Shown piece by piece: positions 1 to 5,912 of a stretch of DNA of 6,085 bases. Every line of letters begins with the position of its first letter. Position 1 is the first letter of the stretch. The position numbers were made by a program, and so were the translations under genes. Source of the stretch: an uncultured Flavihumibacter sp. (GTDB lineage Bacteria > Bacteroidota > Bacteroidia > Chitinophagales > Chitinophagaceae); NCBI GenBank assembly GCA_946481605.1, contig CAMLPA010000213.1:1-6085 (forward strand). The letters are read 5' to 3'. Under the pieces are notes generated by a model. It did no database searches, had not been told where the DNA came from, and was given only the letters and a program-made list of their open reading frames with translations.

Positions 1-1
1 A

Positions 2-217
2 CAGCGACCAATTAACCTGGTTAGGAGATTGCCCGGGGCGCTGTTTTTTATATGCGCCCTGGTTTTCCATGCCAATGCACAGGTTCGGCAGTTTCCAATC
101 ATTCCCAATCATCAACTTGCCCGCTGCCCGGTATCCGTTCTTTATACCTGCATTTACACTTGTATGCAGGTATAGGAAAACGGCACACATAGCTCTAACG
201 AACAACCGGTTTCGCAC
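2..217 (-). CDS. Doubtful start of a further secreted protein (partial, runs off left edge)
   Basis: A minus-strand frame after the btuG-like stop is open from 229 to the left edge. An ATG start would be at 190 (63 codons visible); a GTG at 217 would add RNRLFVRA and produce something like a signal peptide (basic start, hydrophobic AVFLYL, then SVNA-G). The mature part reads GIKNGYRAAGKLMIGNDWKL and onward, and I do not recognise it. An open frame this short can occur by chance. The 11-bp inverted repeat lies inside it, and the plus strand in the same codon phase also looks signal-peptide-like. This is recorded because it could be the fifth gene of the operon, but it may well be non-coding. 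If it is not real, the 263 bases at the left edge hold only the inverted repeat. Confidence 0.2.
   Translation of the reverse strand, partial: MRNRLFVRAMCAVFLYLHTSVNAGIKNGYRAAGKLMIGNDWKLPNLCIGMENQGAYKKQRPGQSPNQVNWSL
143..174 (-). repeat. 11-bp perfect inverted repeat downstream of the btuG-like gene
   Basis: TATACCTGCAT at 143-153 and ATGCAGGTATA at 164-174 are exact reverse complements around a 10-nt spacer. The structure lies about 90 bases after the btuG-like stop codon. No T run follows on either strand, so it is not a classic intrinsic terminator. It could be a factor-dependent termination or message-end hairpin of the B12 operon, or a protein-binding dyad. The possible open frame described for the same bases argues the other way, as both readings cannot easily be true. 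Confidence 0.6.
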
Positions 218-263
218 CAAATATCCAATTCATTCTTTACTGTTCTTACATTTTCAGTACCAG

Positions 264-1400
264 CTACTTCATAACAAATGCGATGTGCGCAGGAATATCT
301 CCGGTGGTAACCCGCCATTTCAGTTTCCCGGTTTTATCGAAGCAGTACAGGGTTCCGGGCGATACATAATCCTTTGCATCAGTAAGGTAAATATCTCCTG
401 TTTCAGGATTTATGGCAAGGCCGTAAGGGACCTGAATTTGTTGTGCCGTTCCATCGGTAATAAATCCGTCTGGCGTTGCTGTTCCTGTGCGTAGGTTCAC
501 CAGGTTGTAACTAATCTTGCTGGCGCCTGAACTCCAATCCCATTCACTGCTGATCACATAAGCGGAATCTCCCTTCAATACAAAATTTCCTGCGGGAAGA
601 TGGAAGGTGTCGGTCACTTTATCCAGGGTCGGATCCAAAACAAAAAGGCGTGAAGGAACATCGTAGTAATCTCCTCTGGAACTTACGTAAAGCAACCCGT
701 TGCTGCCTTTTTTGAGCCGGTGCAGGTTGATGGCCACGTCTATTTTTTTCACTTCCTTAAAACTTTCGAGGTCCACAACGGAAACGGTGCGGTCGTAGTT
801 GGGAAAGCGGTACCCGCCTGAGTTTGCAACGAAAAGCCGGTTACCGGAAACCACCAGTTCTTCGGGCTGGTAGCCAACGGTTACTCTCCTGGTGATCGAT
901 AAAGTAGCGGTGTCGAATTCTACCACTTCTCCGGCCCTTGCGTTGGGGTCAATTTGCACAGGACCCGCGTAGGAGCTGATATAACCTTTTCCTTTGTGGA
1001 ATGTGATATAACGACAATTGGCCACATCCAACTGGCCGATCTTTTTAGCAGAAGCAACGTCCATGATTTCCACTTTATTCGACACATTGATAACGGCATA
1101 TAATTTTGAGCCATACACCTGTATGTCGTTGCCCACATCTCCCAGTTCTTTCACTGCTCCCGGGTTGGCCGCTGCGAAAATATTTTCACTGTACACCCCT
1201 GTTTCCGCGTCAAAATAATCCAGTGTGCATTTGTTGCTGCCCATATTACCTTCGTTCAGGAGGTAAAAGCCTTTCACTTTTGAATGCTGGGCGGGTATTT
1301 CCACCTCCGTATCCGTGGGGGGGACCAATACATTGTCTTTGCGGCAGGACGAAAACGCCGTTACAAGAAGGATAAGGCCTGCAGATATATAATTTTTCAT
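264..1400 (-). CDS. btuG: BtuG-like surface lipoprotein, YncE/DUF5074 beta-propeller
   Basis: This 378-residue protein starts with a lipoprotein signal peptide (hydrophobic 6-16, then AFSSC with Cys19). It is followed by RKDN, a basic-acidic pattern of the kind found in Bacteroidota surface-export signals. The mature part is a beta propeller. Blade-like repeats include GFYLLNEGNMGSNKCTLDYF (44-63), GNDIQVYGSKLYAVINVSN (90-108), GYQPEELVVSGNRLFVANSG (176-195), and VPYGLAINPETGDIYLTDA (324-342), followed by GTLYCFDKTGKLKW. The NEGN motif near the first blade is typical of DUF5074/YncE-type proteins. In Bacteroides thetaiotaomicron the family member BtuG sits on the outer face of BtuB and binds B12 extremely tightly before handing it over. 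Here the gene begins 10 bases after the btuB-like stop, in the same operon and under the same riboswitch, so the same role is likely. The length fits a seven-bladed propeller. The gene symbol is given by analogy with BtuG. Confidence 0.88.
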   Translation of the reverse strand: MKNYISAGLILLVTAFSSCRKDNVLVPPTDTEVEIPAQHSKVKGFYLLNEGNMGSNKCTLDYFDAETGVYSENIFAAANPGAVKELGDVGNDIQVYGSKLYAVINVSNKVEIMDVASAKKIGQLDVANCRYITFHKGKGYISSYAGPVQIDPNARAGEVVEFDTATLSITRRVTVGYQPEELVVSGNRLFVANSGGYRFPNYDRTVSVVDLESFKEVKKIDVAINLHRLKKGSNGLLYVSSRGDYYDVPSRLFVLDPTLDKVTDTFHLPAGNFVLKGDSAYVISSEWDWSSGASKISYNLVNLRTGTATPDGFITDGTAQQIQVPYGLAINPETGDIYLTDAKDYVSPGTLYCFDKTGKLKWRVTTGDIPAHIAFVMK

Positions 1401-1410
1401 GCTGAATGGA

Positions 1411-3414
1411 TTAAAAGTTGACTGATATGGTTAGCCGGAAATTTCTTCCGGGCATTGGATAGTTCAATACCACATCGTAGTATTGGTTCAATACGTTATT
1501 GAGTTCAGCCGACAAGTTTGCTTGTGCCGAACGGATGTATAAAACACGCGATATTCCGAGGTCGCTTGTGTACCAGGCTTGCAGGTAGTTTTTGGGTATA
1601 TTAGCTTTTTGCGCATACCTTTCACCGGTATATAGAAAGCTGTAATTACATTGCCAGTTGCCGAACAAAGTTCTCAACGCAACGGAAAAGCTGTGTTGTG
1701 GCGCGTATGGAATCTGGTGTCCGTAAAAGCTGTCATTAGGATTTGTTCGATCAACGGCTTTCTGGAAGGTGTAATTGAGTTTTAACCCGGCTTCCAAATT
1801 GGCAAATAAGCCCCAGGTAGACGCTGCATTCATTTCCAAACCACTGATCCGCACGAACCCGAGGTTCAGCATCATCCAGCGGAAAGGGTTGGAGGTAGGT
1901 ACGGCAACAATCTTGTTGGTTACTTCATTGTAATAAGCGTCTGCGGAAACATCAAGGTTGCTGAGTAACCTCGCGGGGAAGTCTTTGCTATACGAAACGC
2001 CTGCATCGTATTGTGTTGTGTATTCAGGTTCCAGTATGGCATTGCCGATAAAAGTATAATACAGGTCGTTGAACGTAGGCATTCTGAAAATACGTTTATA
2101 AAACCCCCTCACACGCATATCGCCGGATGGAAAAGGTTTCCACGACAGGTGCACTGCCGGGGTGAAAAGATCGGTGGAAGGTGCGGTGGTGTTCATCTTT
2201 ACCCGATTCCGCACCATCGTGGCGAGCAGGTTACCCTGTGCGGAAAAGCGTTTCCGGGTATATCCCGCAGCAGCCGCGAACAAAAACGTGTGCCGGGTGG
2301 GGTAGGAGAAATTGACCAGGTTGGCGCGTAATGTGTTGTATTGGTAATCTGCTGAAAGTGCGGCCTTCCAATATGAAGAAAAACTGTATTCCTGTGCGGC
2401 TGAAGCGTATACTTCCTGTTGAAAGTATTTATTATTAGTGTACAAGGTGGCGGTGTCTTCATCCAGGTAACGCGTGAAGTCGTAAGCATATTTGAGGTTC
2501 AGCAACAACTGGTACCGGGGCGCAAGTTTTTTTCTGAAAGAATGCTGGAGGAACAGGTTGTGGTCCCACTGCCTTTGCCCGTGTTTGAACAGGTTGCTCG
2601 CGATAAAGCCCGGCAGTCCCCGTGCTGAATGGTAATGGTAGAGTTTGGTTTTCCATTCACCGGATGGTATTTTGCCATAAAGTCCCCATTCTGCTTGTAT
2701 TCCCGTGATGTCTCCGTTGTACCTGATTGCCGTGGTGTCGTATGCGTTGGAACCATCGGGCTGCAACATTCTATAACGGAATTTGTACCTGCCGTGGGCC
2801 CTGGTGAATGCTGTGCTAAAGTCGGAAGAGATGCTGTCTGTAACTTTTTGTGTCCATTGAAAGGATGGATTCAGTAATCCGAATGAACCTGTTTTGAGCC
2901 TGATGCCGAATTGGCGGTTTTCTCCTTTTTTAAATTGTGGTTCCCTGCTTCTGAGGTAAATGGCCGAGGCTGAACCATAATCTTTGGCGGGTTGGAGCAG
3001 ATCAGTTTTCTGACTGTTGTACAAACTTATCGTTTCCAGGTTGTCAAGCGAGAATCTGCCCAAATCAATTTGGCCGTTCTGCGCGTTTCCCAACTGGATA
3101 CCATCGTAAAAAACACCAACGTGGTGGGTGCCCATATTCCTGACGTTTACTGTTTTCAATCCTCCCACGCCACCATAATCTTTCACCTGAACACCTGAAA
3201 AGTAACGGATGGCATCCGCCACAGAAAAGTTATTCATCGGTGCCGTCCTTTCAAGACGGATCGTTTGAACAGGCGAAAGCGATGCGGTCCTGACCCTTGC
3301 TGTGACTTCAACGCCAGGAAGGCGGGATGAAGAGTCGGGTTTATGTTGCGCGGTAACCCGAACGGAGGTTGACAATACCGCAGCAAGGACTATGAGTTTG
3401 AACAGTTGCGTCAT
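1411..3414 (-). CDS. btuB: TonB-dependent outer-membrane receptor, BtuB-like (probable cobalamin transporter)
   Basis: This 667-residue protein has a Sec signal peptide with a likely cleavage at VTA-Q (residues 20-23). A TonB-box-like stretch, GVEVTAR, is at 34-40, close in form to the DTLVVTA of E. coli BtuB. The plug domain covers about 45-160 and includes FSVADAIRYFSGVQVKDYGG and VNVRNMGTHHVGVFYDG. The remainder is a beta barrel with alternating aromatic strands, ending in a C-terminal phenylalanine (LTISVNF) as outer-membrane barrels do. It lacks the N-terminal carboxypeptidase-like domain of SusC proteins and there is no SusD neighbour, so it belongs to the small-ligand receptor type. 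It would import cobalamin or another corrinoid into the periplasm using TonB-ExbBD energy. The B12 assignment rests on the riboswitch and the BtuG-like gene more than on the barrel itself. The start codon overlaps the thioesterase stop (ATGA), and the next gene begins 10 bases after its TAA. Confidence 0.93.
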   Translation of the reverse strand: MTQLFKLIVLAAVLSTSVRVTAQHKPDSSSRLPGVEVTARVRTASLSPVQTIRLERTAPMNNFSVADAIRYFSGVQVKDYGGVGGLKTVNVRNMGTHHVGVFYDGIQLGNAQNGQIDLGRFSLDNLETISLYNSQKTDLLQPAKDYGSASAIYLRSREPQFKKGENRQFGIRLKTGSFGLLNPSFQWTQKVTDSISSDFSTAFTRAHGRYKFRYRMLQPDGSNAYDTTAIRYNGDITGIQAEWGLYGKIPSGEWKTKLYHYHSARGLPGFIASNLFKHGQRQWDHNLFLQHSFRKKLAPRYQLLLNLKYAYDFTRYLDEDTATLYTNNKYFQQEVYASAAQEYSFSSYWKAALSADYQYNTLRANLVNFSYPTRHTFLFAAAAGYTRKRFSAQGNLLATMVRNRVKMNTTAPSTDLFTPAVHLSWKPFPSGDMRVRGFYKRIFRMPTFNDLYYTFIGNAILEPEYTTQYDAGVSYSKDFPARLLSNLDVSADAYYNEVTNKIVAVPTSNPFRWMMLNLGFVRISGLEMNAASTWGLFANLEAGLKLNYTFQKAVDRTNPNDSFYGHQIPYAPQHSFSVALRTLFGNWQCNYSFLYTGERYAQKANIPKNYLQAWYTSDLGISRVLYIRSAQANLSAELNNVLNQYYDVVLNYPMPGRNFRLTISVNF

Positions 3415-3800
3415 TGCCTGCTGATCTGTATGGGTTGCTTCATTTCATCTACCGCAACAAAGGTGAAAGTGCCGGTAATGGCTTTTTCCCTTGTGCTGGC
3501 ATACATTTGCTCGATATAGATTTCAACATACACTTTCAGGCTGGTGTTGCCGATGTGTACTACTTTTCCTACCAGTTCCACGATGGTTCCGGAGGGGATA
3601 GGTTTCGTGAAATCGATCCTGTCACTGCTCACGGTTACCACCCGTTGTCTTGTAAACCTGGTCGCAGTAATAAATGCGACTTCATCCATCAGTAACATGG
3701 CGGTTCCTCCGAACAGTGTGTCGTAATGGTTGGTGGTATTAGGGAAAACAGCTTTGAAAAGCCTTGTTTCCGCTGCCGCGATGCGGGCTTCTGTATTCAT
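3411..3800 (-). CDS. Hotdog-fold acyl-CoA thioesterase (YciA/ACOT-like)
   Basis: This 129-residue protein matches the size of single-hotdog 4HBT-type acyl-CoA thioesterases, which hydrolyse acyl-CoA to free acid and CoA in the cytoplasm. The family signature is clear: N24-HYDTLFGG-32, then MDEVA with D39 as the likely catalytic acid at the start of the central helix. A strand near residues 50-70 follows (VVTVSSDRIDFTKPIPSGT), and then the HIGNTSLKVYVEIYIE strand, typical of YciA/BFIT/ACOT enzymes. No signal peptide is present. It lies 51 bases after the surface lipoprotein gene, beyond a hairpin. Its TGA shares ATGA with the start of the btuB-like gene, so the two are probably translationally coupled. 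Substrate cannot be read from the sequence. A cytosolic thioesterase in a corrinoid-uptake operon is unexpected. A link to propionyl- or methylmalonyl-CoA metabolism, which uses B12, is only a suggestion. Confidence 0.93.
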   Translation of the reverse strand: MNTEARIAAAETRLFKAVFPNTTNHYDTLFGGTAMLLMDEVAFITATRFTRQRVVTVSSDRIDFTKPIPSGTIVELVGKVVHIGNTSLKVYVEIYIEQMYASTREKAITGTFTFVAVDEMKQPIQISRQ

Positions 3801-3812
3801 GTTGCAGATTGT

Positions 3813-3845
3813 ACCCGGTGGCGCCGCTATAGGACACCACCGGGT
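3813..3845 (-). promoter_or_regulatory. Strong intercistronic hairpin between lipoprotein and thioesterase genes
   Basis: The 51-base gap holds a perfect 9-bp inverted repeat: minus-strand ACCCGGTGG at 3845-3837 and CCACCGGGT at 3821-3813. It extends inward by four more pairs (two of them G-U) to a 7-nt loop at 3826-3832, giving a 13-pair stem. No U tract follows; the next bases are ACAATCTGCAAC and then the thioesterase ATG. It therefore does not look like an efficient intrinsic terminator. More plausible roles are a 3' stabiliser or processing site for the lipoprotein message, a partial attenuator, or control of thioesterase translation, since the stem ends only 12 nt from that start codon. 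Confidence 0.7.
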
Positions 3846-3851
3846 GGTGAA

Positions 3852-5387
3852 TTAATTATAATCTTCCACACCTGAAACTTCGGTGGATGTTTCGCCCAGC
3901 CATCCGGCATCCTGGTTTACGCCGGTGTACACTTTGATAAAGTCGATACCTTTCAGCTTCACAGGCTTTCCGTTTTTATCCACTGCCCAGTCAAGGTCAA
4001 TACGTGCATCCTGGCTGGTGTTGGACTGATTATCGGCATACCCCCAGGCATAGGCGGGCAATACCCAGTTTTGTGCTGGTGGTGTTGCCGTATTCCTGGC
4101 TGTTTTAGGAAGCAGCGTCCCTTTAAAAGTAAGGGTGTTGCCCTGGTGCCAGAGCGGGAAATATGATGCCTGGGTATGGAAACTGTTGCGCAGTACAAAG
4201 CCTTCACCTCCCTGGTTATCGGTCCAGCGTACATTGCTGTTCAATGGATCTGGTTTGTGGTAGGTGATCTCATAATTCTTTATGGTGGCCGCGTTGTTGT
4301 GTTCGGATCCCGCTATTTCAAACCATTCATCATCCGGTAAGCCGTTGCCGTTCACATCGGTTGAAACCATGATAATACCGGGTTCCGCACTGTTGGTGAA
4401 TGCATTTCCTTTAACAAGAAAATCGCGCTTTTCTTTGCAGTTCAGAATCACATGGTCGAAGCCCATTACCACATAACCACCGTATCCTCCCAATCCTACC
4501 AGACTGTTGCTTTTTAAAGCGTTCTCTGCTTTCTGCGCCATCTGTGCGGGCGTTTCTCCTTCTGCCCACAATGGAAGTTTATTGATGTGCTGGCCCGGAG
4601 CCGGCAGGTATTCAAATACTTTGAACACGCCGTTGGTATATGCATGATCATGCACGGTCACAGCAATACTTTGTTCATCACTGCCTACGCCATTGGTGGC
4701 TACCAGTTTAAGGGTGTAATCTCCTGCGCTGGCGAATACATGTTGCAGGTTTTTCTCCCGAGAGAGTGTATCTTCTCCAATTATCCACGCGTAGCTTGCG
4801 CCATCGGTGTAGCGCACATCCGGCGTAATGCGCAGCCACTTCCATTTTTCAATCTGATAACCGCCAGAGGGAATTGTAATGTTTACCAGAGGTGTTTGGG
4901 TTTGCAGACTGATGGTTTGTCCATTGCTGAAGGTGAAGGTCATGACCCCGTTTACAACAGAAATGGAAACGATAGTGGGGGCGTCTGCTCCTGATTGCCC
5001 GGTTGCTTTAATACCTGAGTCGGTACCTCCTATAAACCAGTTTCCGTTCGCACCTATTTTTATTTCCGGTGCTTCTCCGGTGGATGGCTTGCCGCTATCC
5101 ACACCATCGATGAACCAGTTGCCGTTCGTGCCGATCGTAATAAAGGCTGATGTGTTTCTTACTTCAATAGAAGTGCCGTCGGAGAACTGCACTACGTATG
5201 ATCCGCTTTTTGAAGTATAACCAGTTACATATAACCGGTTGTTCAATGCGTTCAGCAATGTTTCATAGTTCTTGAGTTGTTCGCGGATCTGCTCCACATC
5301 ATGCTGAAGGTCTTTGATGTCGTTTTTGTAACATCCGGGAAGCGCCATCAGTGCGCATGCTGCCAACAGCCAGGTAAACTTTTTCAT
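3852..5387 (-). CDS. Surface lipoprotein with coiled coil, tandem repeats and PKD domain, first gene of B12 operon
   Basis: This 511-residue protein begins with a lipoprotein signal peptide ending in LPGC, with Cys19 as the lipidated residue. The following YKNDI has the lysine and acidic pattern of Bacteroidota surface-export signals. Residues 22-52 are heptad-like and charged, and probably form a coiled coil. Residues 83-107 and 109-133 are two copies of a 26-residue-period repeat built on IxIGxNGNWFIxGxDSG, seen in DUF4988-type Bacteroidota surface proteins. Residues about 165-247 form a PKD-like beta-sandwich (AGDYTLKLVATNGVGSDEQS near its end). The C-terminal half, 250-511, is rich in W, Y, G and N. 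It contains DVNGNGLPDDEW at 344-355, resembling a calcium-binding loop. As the first gene after the cobalamin riboswitch, and next to btuB-like and btuG-like genes, it probably sits on the cell surface and helps capture or process corrinoids. Direct B12 binding is an inference. Proteins annotated only as cell surface or PKD proteins occur in related loci. The start is supported by the signal peptide. Confidence 0.9.
   Translation of the reverse strand: MKKFTWLLAACALMALPGCYKNDIKDLQHDVEQIREQLKNYETLLNALNNRLYVTGYTSKSGSYVVQFSDGTSIEVRNTSAFITIGTNGNWFIDGVDSGKPSTGEAPEIKIGANGNWFIGGTDSGIKATGQSGADAPTIVSISVVNGVMTFTFSNGQTISLQTQTPLVNITIPSGGYQIEKWKWLRITPDVRYTDGASYAWIIGEDTLSREKNLQHVFASAGDYTLKLVATNGVGSDEQSIAVTVHDHAYTNGVFKVFEYLPAPGQHINKLPLWAEGETPAQMAQKAENALKSNSLVGLGGYGGYVVMGFDHVILNCKEKRDFLVKGNAFTNSAEPGIIMVSTDVNGNGLPDDEWFEIAGSEHNNAATIKNYEITYHKPDPLNSNVRWTDNQGGEGFVLRNSFHTQASYFPLWHQGNTLTFKGTLLPKTARNTATPPAQNWVLPAYAWGYADNQSNTSQDARIDLDWAVDKNGKPVKLKGIDFIKVYTGVNQDAGWLGETSTEVSGVEDYN
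4989..5141 (-). repeat. Two in-frame tandem repeats (78-base period) in the surface lipoprotein gene
   Basis: The two units encode residues 83-107 and 109-133 of the lipoprotein. Both carry the core IGxNGNWFIxGxDSG, offset by 26 residues. At DNA level the copies remain recognisably similar (AACCAGTTTCCGTTCG against AACCAGTTGCCGTTCG on the plus strand) but have diverged at several positions, so this is an old duplication rather than a recent slippage product. A third, degenerate relative may follow at about residues 138-162, where a SNGQTISL strand replaces the motif. Confidence 0.75.
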
Positions 5388-5619
5388 GTTATTTTATCGT
5401 TGTTTTAATGACATCGGTGCATTCCTGGCGCATAGCTTCCCTTACCCGCAAACAGACTTGTTCAGCAGGAATAAAAGTTTATTCGATGCCTGATCGAAAT
5501 GCCTTATGAAATAACACAACAGGTAAAAGTTACACGCAGGTGCAATGTATACGGGTGCTATCTGCCCCGTGTTAACCGGCTTGTTATTCAGGCTTCAATC
5601 CGCGAAAGCCAGGAATACG
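5388..5619 (-). promoter_or_regulatory. Long leader between riboswitch and first gene, with candidate expression-platform hairpins
   Basis: About 230 nt of the transcript separate P1 of the riboswitch from the first start codon, and no gene is visible in it. Immediately 3' of the aptamer is GGCTTT-CGCGGATT-GAAGCC (5610-5591), a 6-pair hairpin in the place where P13 of cobalamin riboswitches usually sits. I could not find a convincing complement to its loop in L5. Further down, TTCGAT-CAGGC-ATCGAA (5498-5482) and GAATAA-ACTT-TTATTC (5484-5469) are two small hairpins sharing 5482-5484, so they exclude each other. A TTTT run lies inside the second. A 5-pair stem ACGGG/CCCGT is at 5570-5551. None is a strong terminator. 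The bases before the ATG at 5387 are A-rich without Shine-Dalgarno, as usual in Bacteroidota. Confidence 0.5.
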
Positions 5620-5792
5620 ATCTCCGGTGGCAGGTCTTCTGACTCACTTCCTTTGGTCTTACCTTCCCATCTGATCTTGCAGACAGTGGCATTGTAGTGA
5701 CCGTAGTTATGAAGTTTACAGCTGCGGGACAGTTCCGGATTTACACCGGATTCCCTTTTAATCCTGTTTGATGAGAACAGGAACCAACAGAT
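5620..5792 (-). ncRNA. Cobalamin riboswitch
   Basis: The minus strand carries the conserved B12-box core GCCACTG at 5690-5684. The large upstream core at 5755-5716 runs from GGGAATCCGGTG to CCCGCAGCTGTAA, and includes the CCGG/CCGG P3 stem. Further conserved elements are GATGGGAAGG (5671-5662) and the 3' signature AGAAGACCTGCC (ending 5629). A hairpin, TCCTGTT pairing with AACAGGA (5782-5776 with 5768-5762), fits P2. The closing P1 stem can be drawn between ATCTGTTGGT (5792-5783) and ACCGGAGAT (5628-5620), with one bulge and two G-U pairs. These are the hallmarks of the cobalamin riboswitch family that senses adenosylcobalamin and related corrinoids and represses uptake genes when ligand is abundant. 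The element lies directly upstream of, and in the same direction as, the surface lipoprotein, thioesterase, BtuB-like and BtuG-like genes, so it is expected to control all of them. Identity is very secure. Which corrinoid form it prefers cannot be read from this. Confidence 0.97.
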
Positions 5793-5796
5793 GGCG

Positions 5797-5827
5797 CGAA
5801 GGTAGGGTAAATGATGAATAAAAAGGT
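5797..5827 (-). promoter_or_regulatory. Probable promoter of the B12 operon (Bacteroidota-type -7 element)
   Basis: Minus-strand TACCTTCG at 5804-5797 matches the Bacteroidota -7 consensus TAnnTTTG at all but one position. Transcription would begin a few bases further on, near 5791-5793, which is where the riboswitch P1 stem starts. A good -33 TTTG is not present. The nearest candidate is the T run at 5824-5820, with a spacer of about 16 nt, shorter than the usual 19 or so. The promoter must lie here, because the upstream terminator ends at 5833 and the riboswitch begins at 5792. The exact element is less certain than the region. Confidence 0.45.
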
Positions 5828-5832
5828 GAGAT

Positions 5833-5871
5833 AAAAAACAAGCGTGCCGCACCTGGTAAAGATGCGGCACG
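5833..5871 (-). terminator. Intrinsic terminator of the upstream gene
   Basis: On the minus strand, CGTGCCGCA (5871-5863) pairs with TGCGGCACG (5851-5843). Three more inner pairs (one G-U) leave a 5-nt loop at 5855-5859, for a 12-pair stem. It is followed by CTTG and then six T residues (5838-5833). This is a textbook rho-independent terminator, about 40 nt after the stop codon of the right-edge gene. It insulates the riboswitch-controlled operon from upstream read-through. Confidence 0.92.
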
Positions 5872-5912
5872 TTCAATAGTACCAAACACTGATTTAATTA
5901 TGGACAACTGGT

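Noticed and set aside
33..62. Hairpin CCGGGGCGC / GCGCCCTGG followed by TTTT on the plus strand
   Set aside because: It is a 9-pair stem with a 12-nt loop and only four T residues, and no plus-strand gene ends here. It is too weak to call a terminator without the sequence to the left.
2..175. Plus-strand frame with a signal-peptide-like stretch (GALFFICALVFHANAQ)
   Set aside because: It stops at 173-175 soon after the apparent cleavage site, has no clear ATG start, and shares codon phase with the minus-strand frame, so it is probably a shadow or chance.
204..211. Palindrome AACCGGTT
   Set aside because: An 8-bp palindrome is common by chance and nothing around it suggests a site.
69..494. 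Plus-strand open frame of 141 codons at the left end
   Set aside because: More than half is antisense to the well-supported btuG-like gene, and its composition is not protein-like.
1411..3414. Reading the receptor as a SusC-type glycan transporter
   Set aside because: It has no N-terminal carboxypeptidase-like domain, is much shorter than SusC proteins, has no SusD neighbour, and is under a cobalamin riboswitch.
3414..3726. Plus-strand open frames opposite the thioesterase gene
   Set aside because: They are antisense to a gene with complete family motifs; no independent start signal or domain was seen.
4587..5220. Plus-strand open frames opposite the surface lipoprotein gene
   Set aside because: They are shadows of the lipoprotein reading frame, and the repeated segments in them derive from the lipoprotein repeats.
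5595..5885. Minus-strand open frame of 96 codons between the operon and the right-edge gene
   Set aside because: It runs through the terminator and the entire cobalamin riboswitch; the conserved RNA motifs explain the sequence, and the translation looks like no protein.
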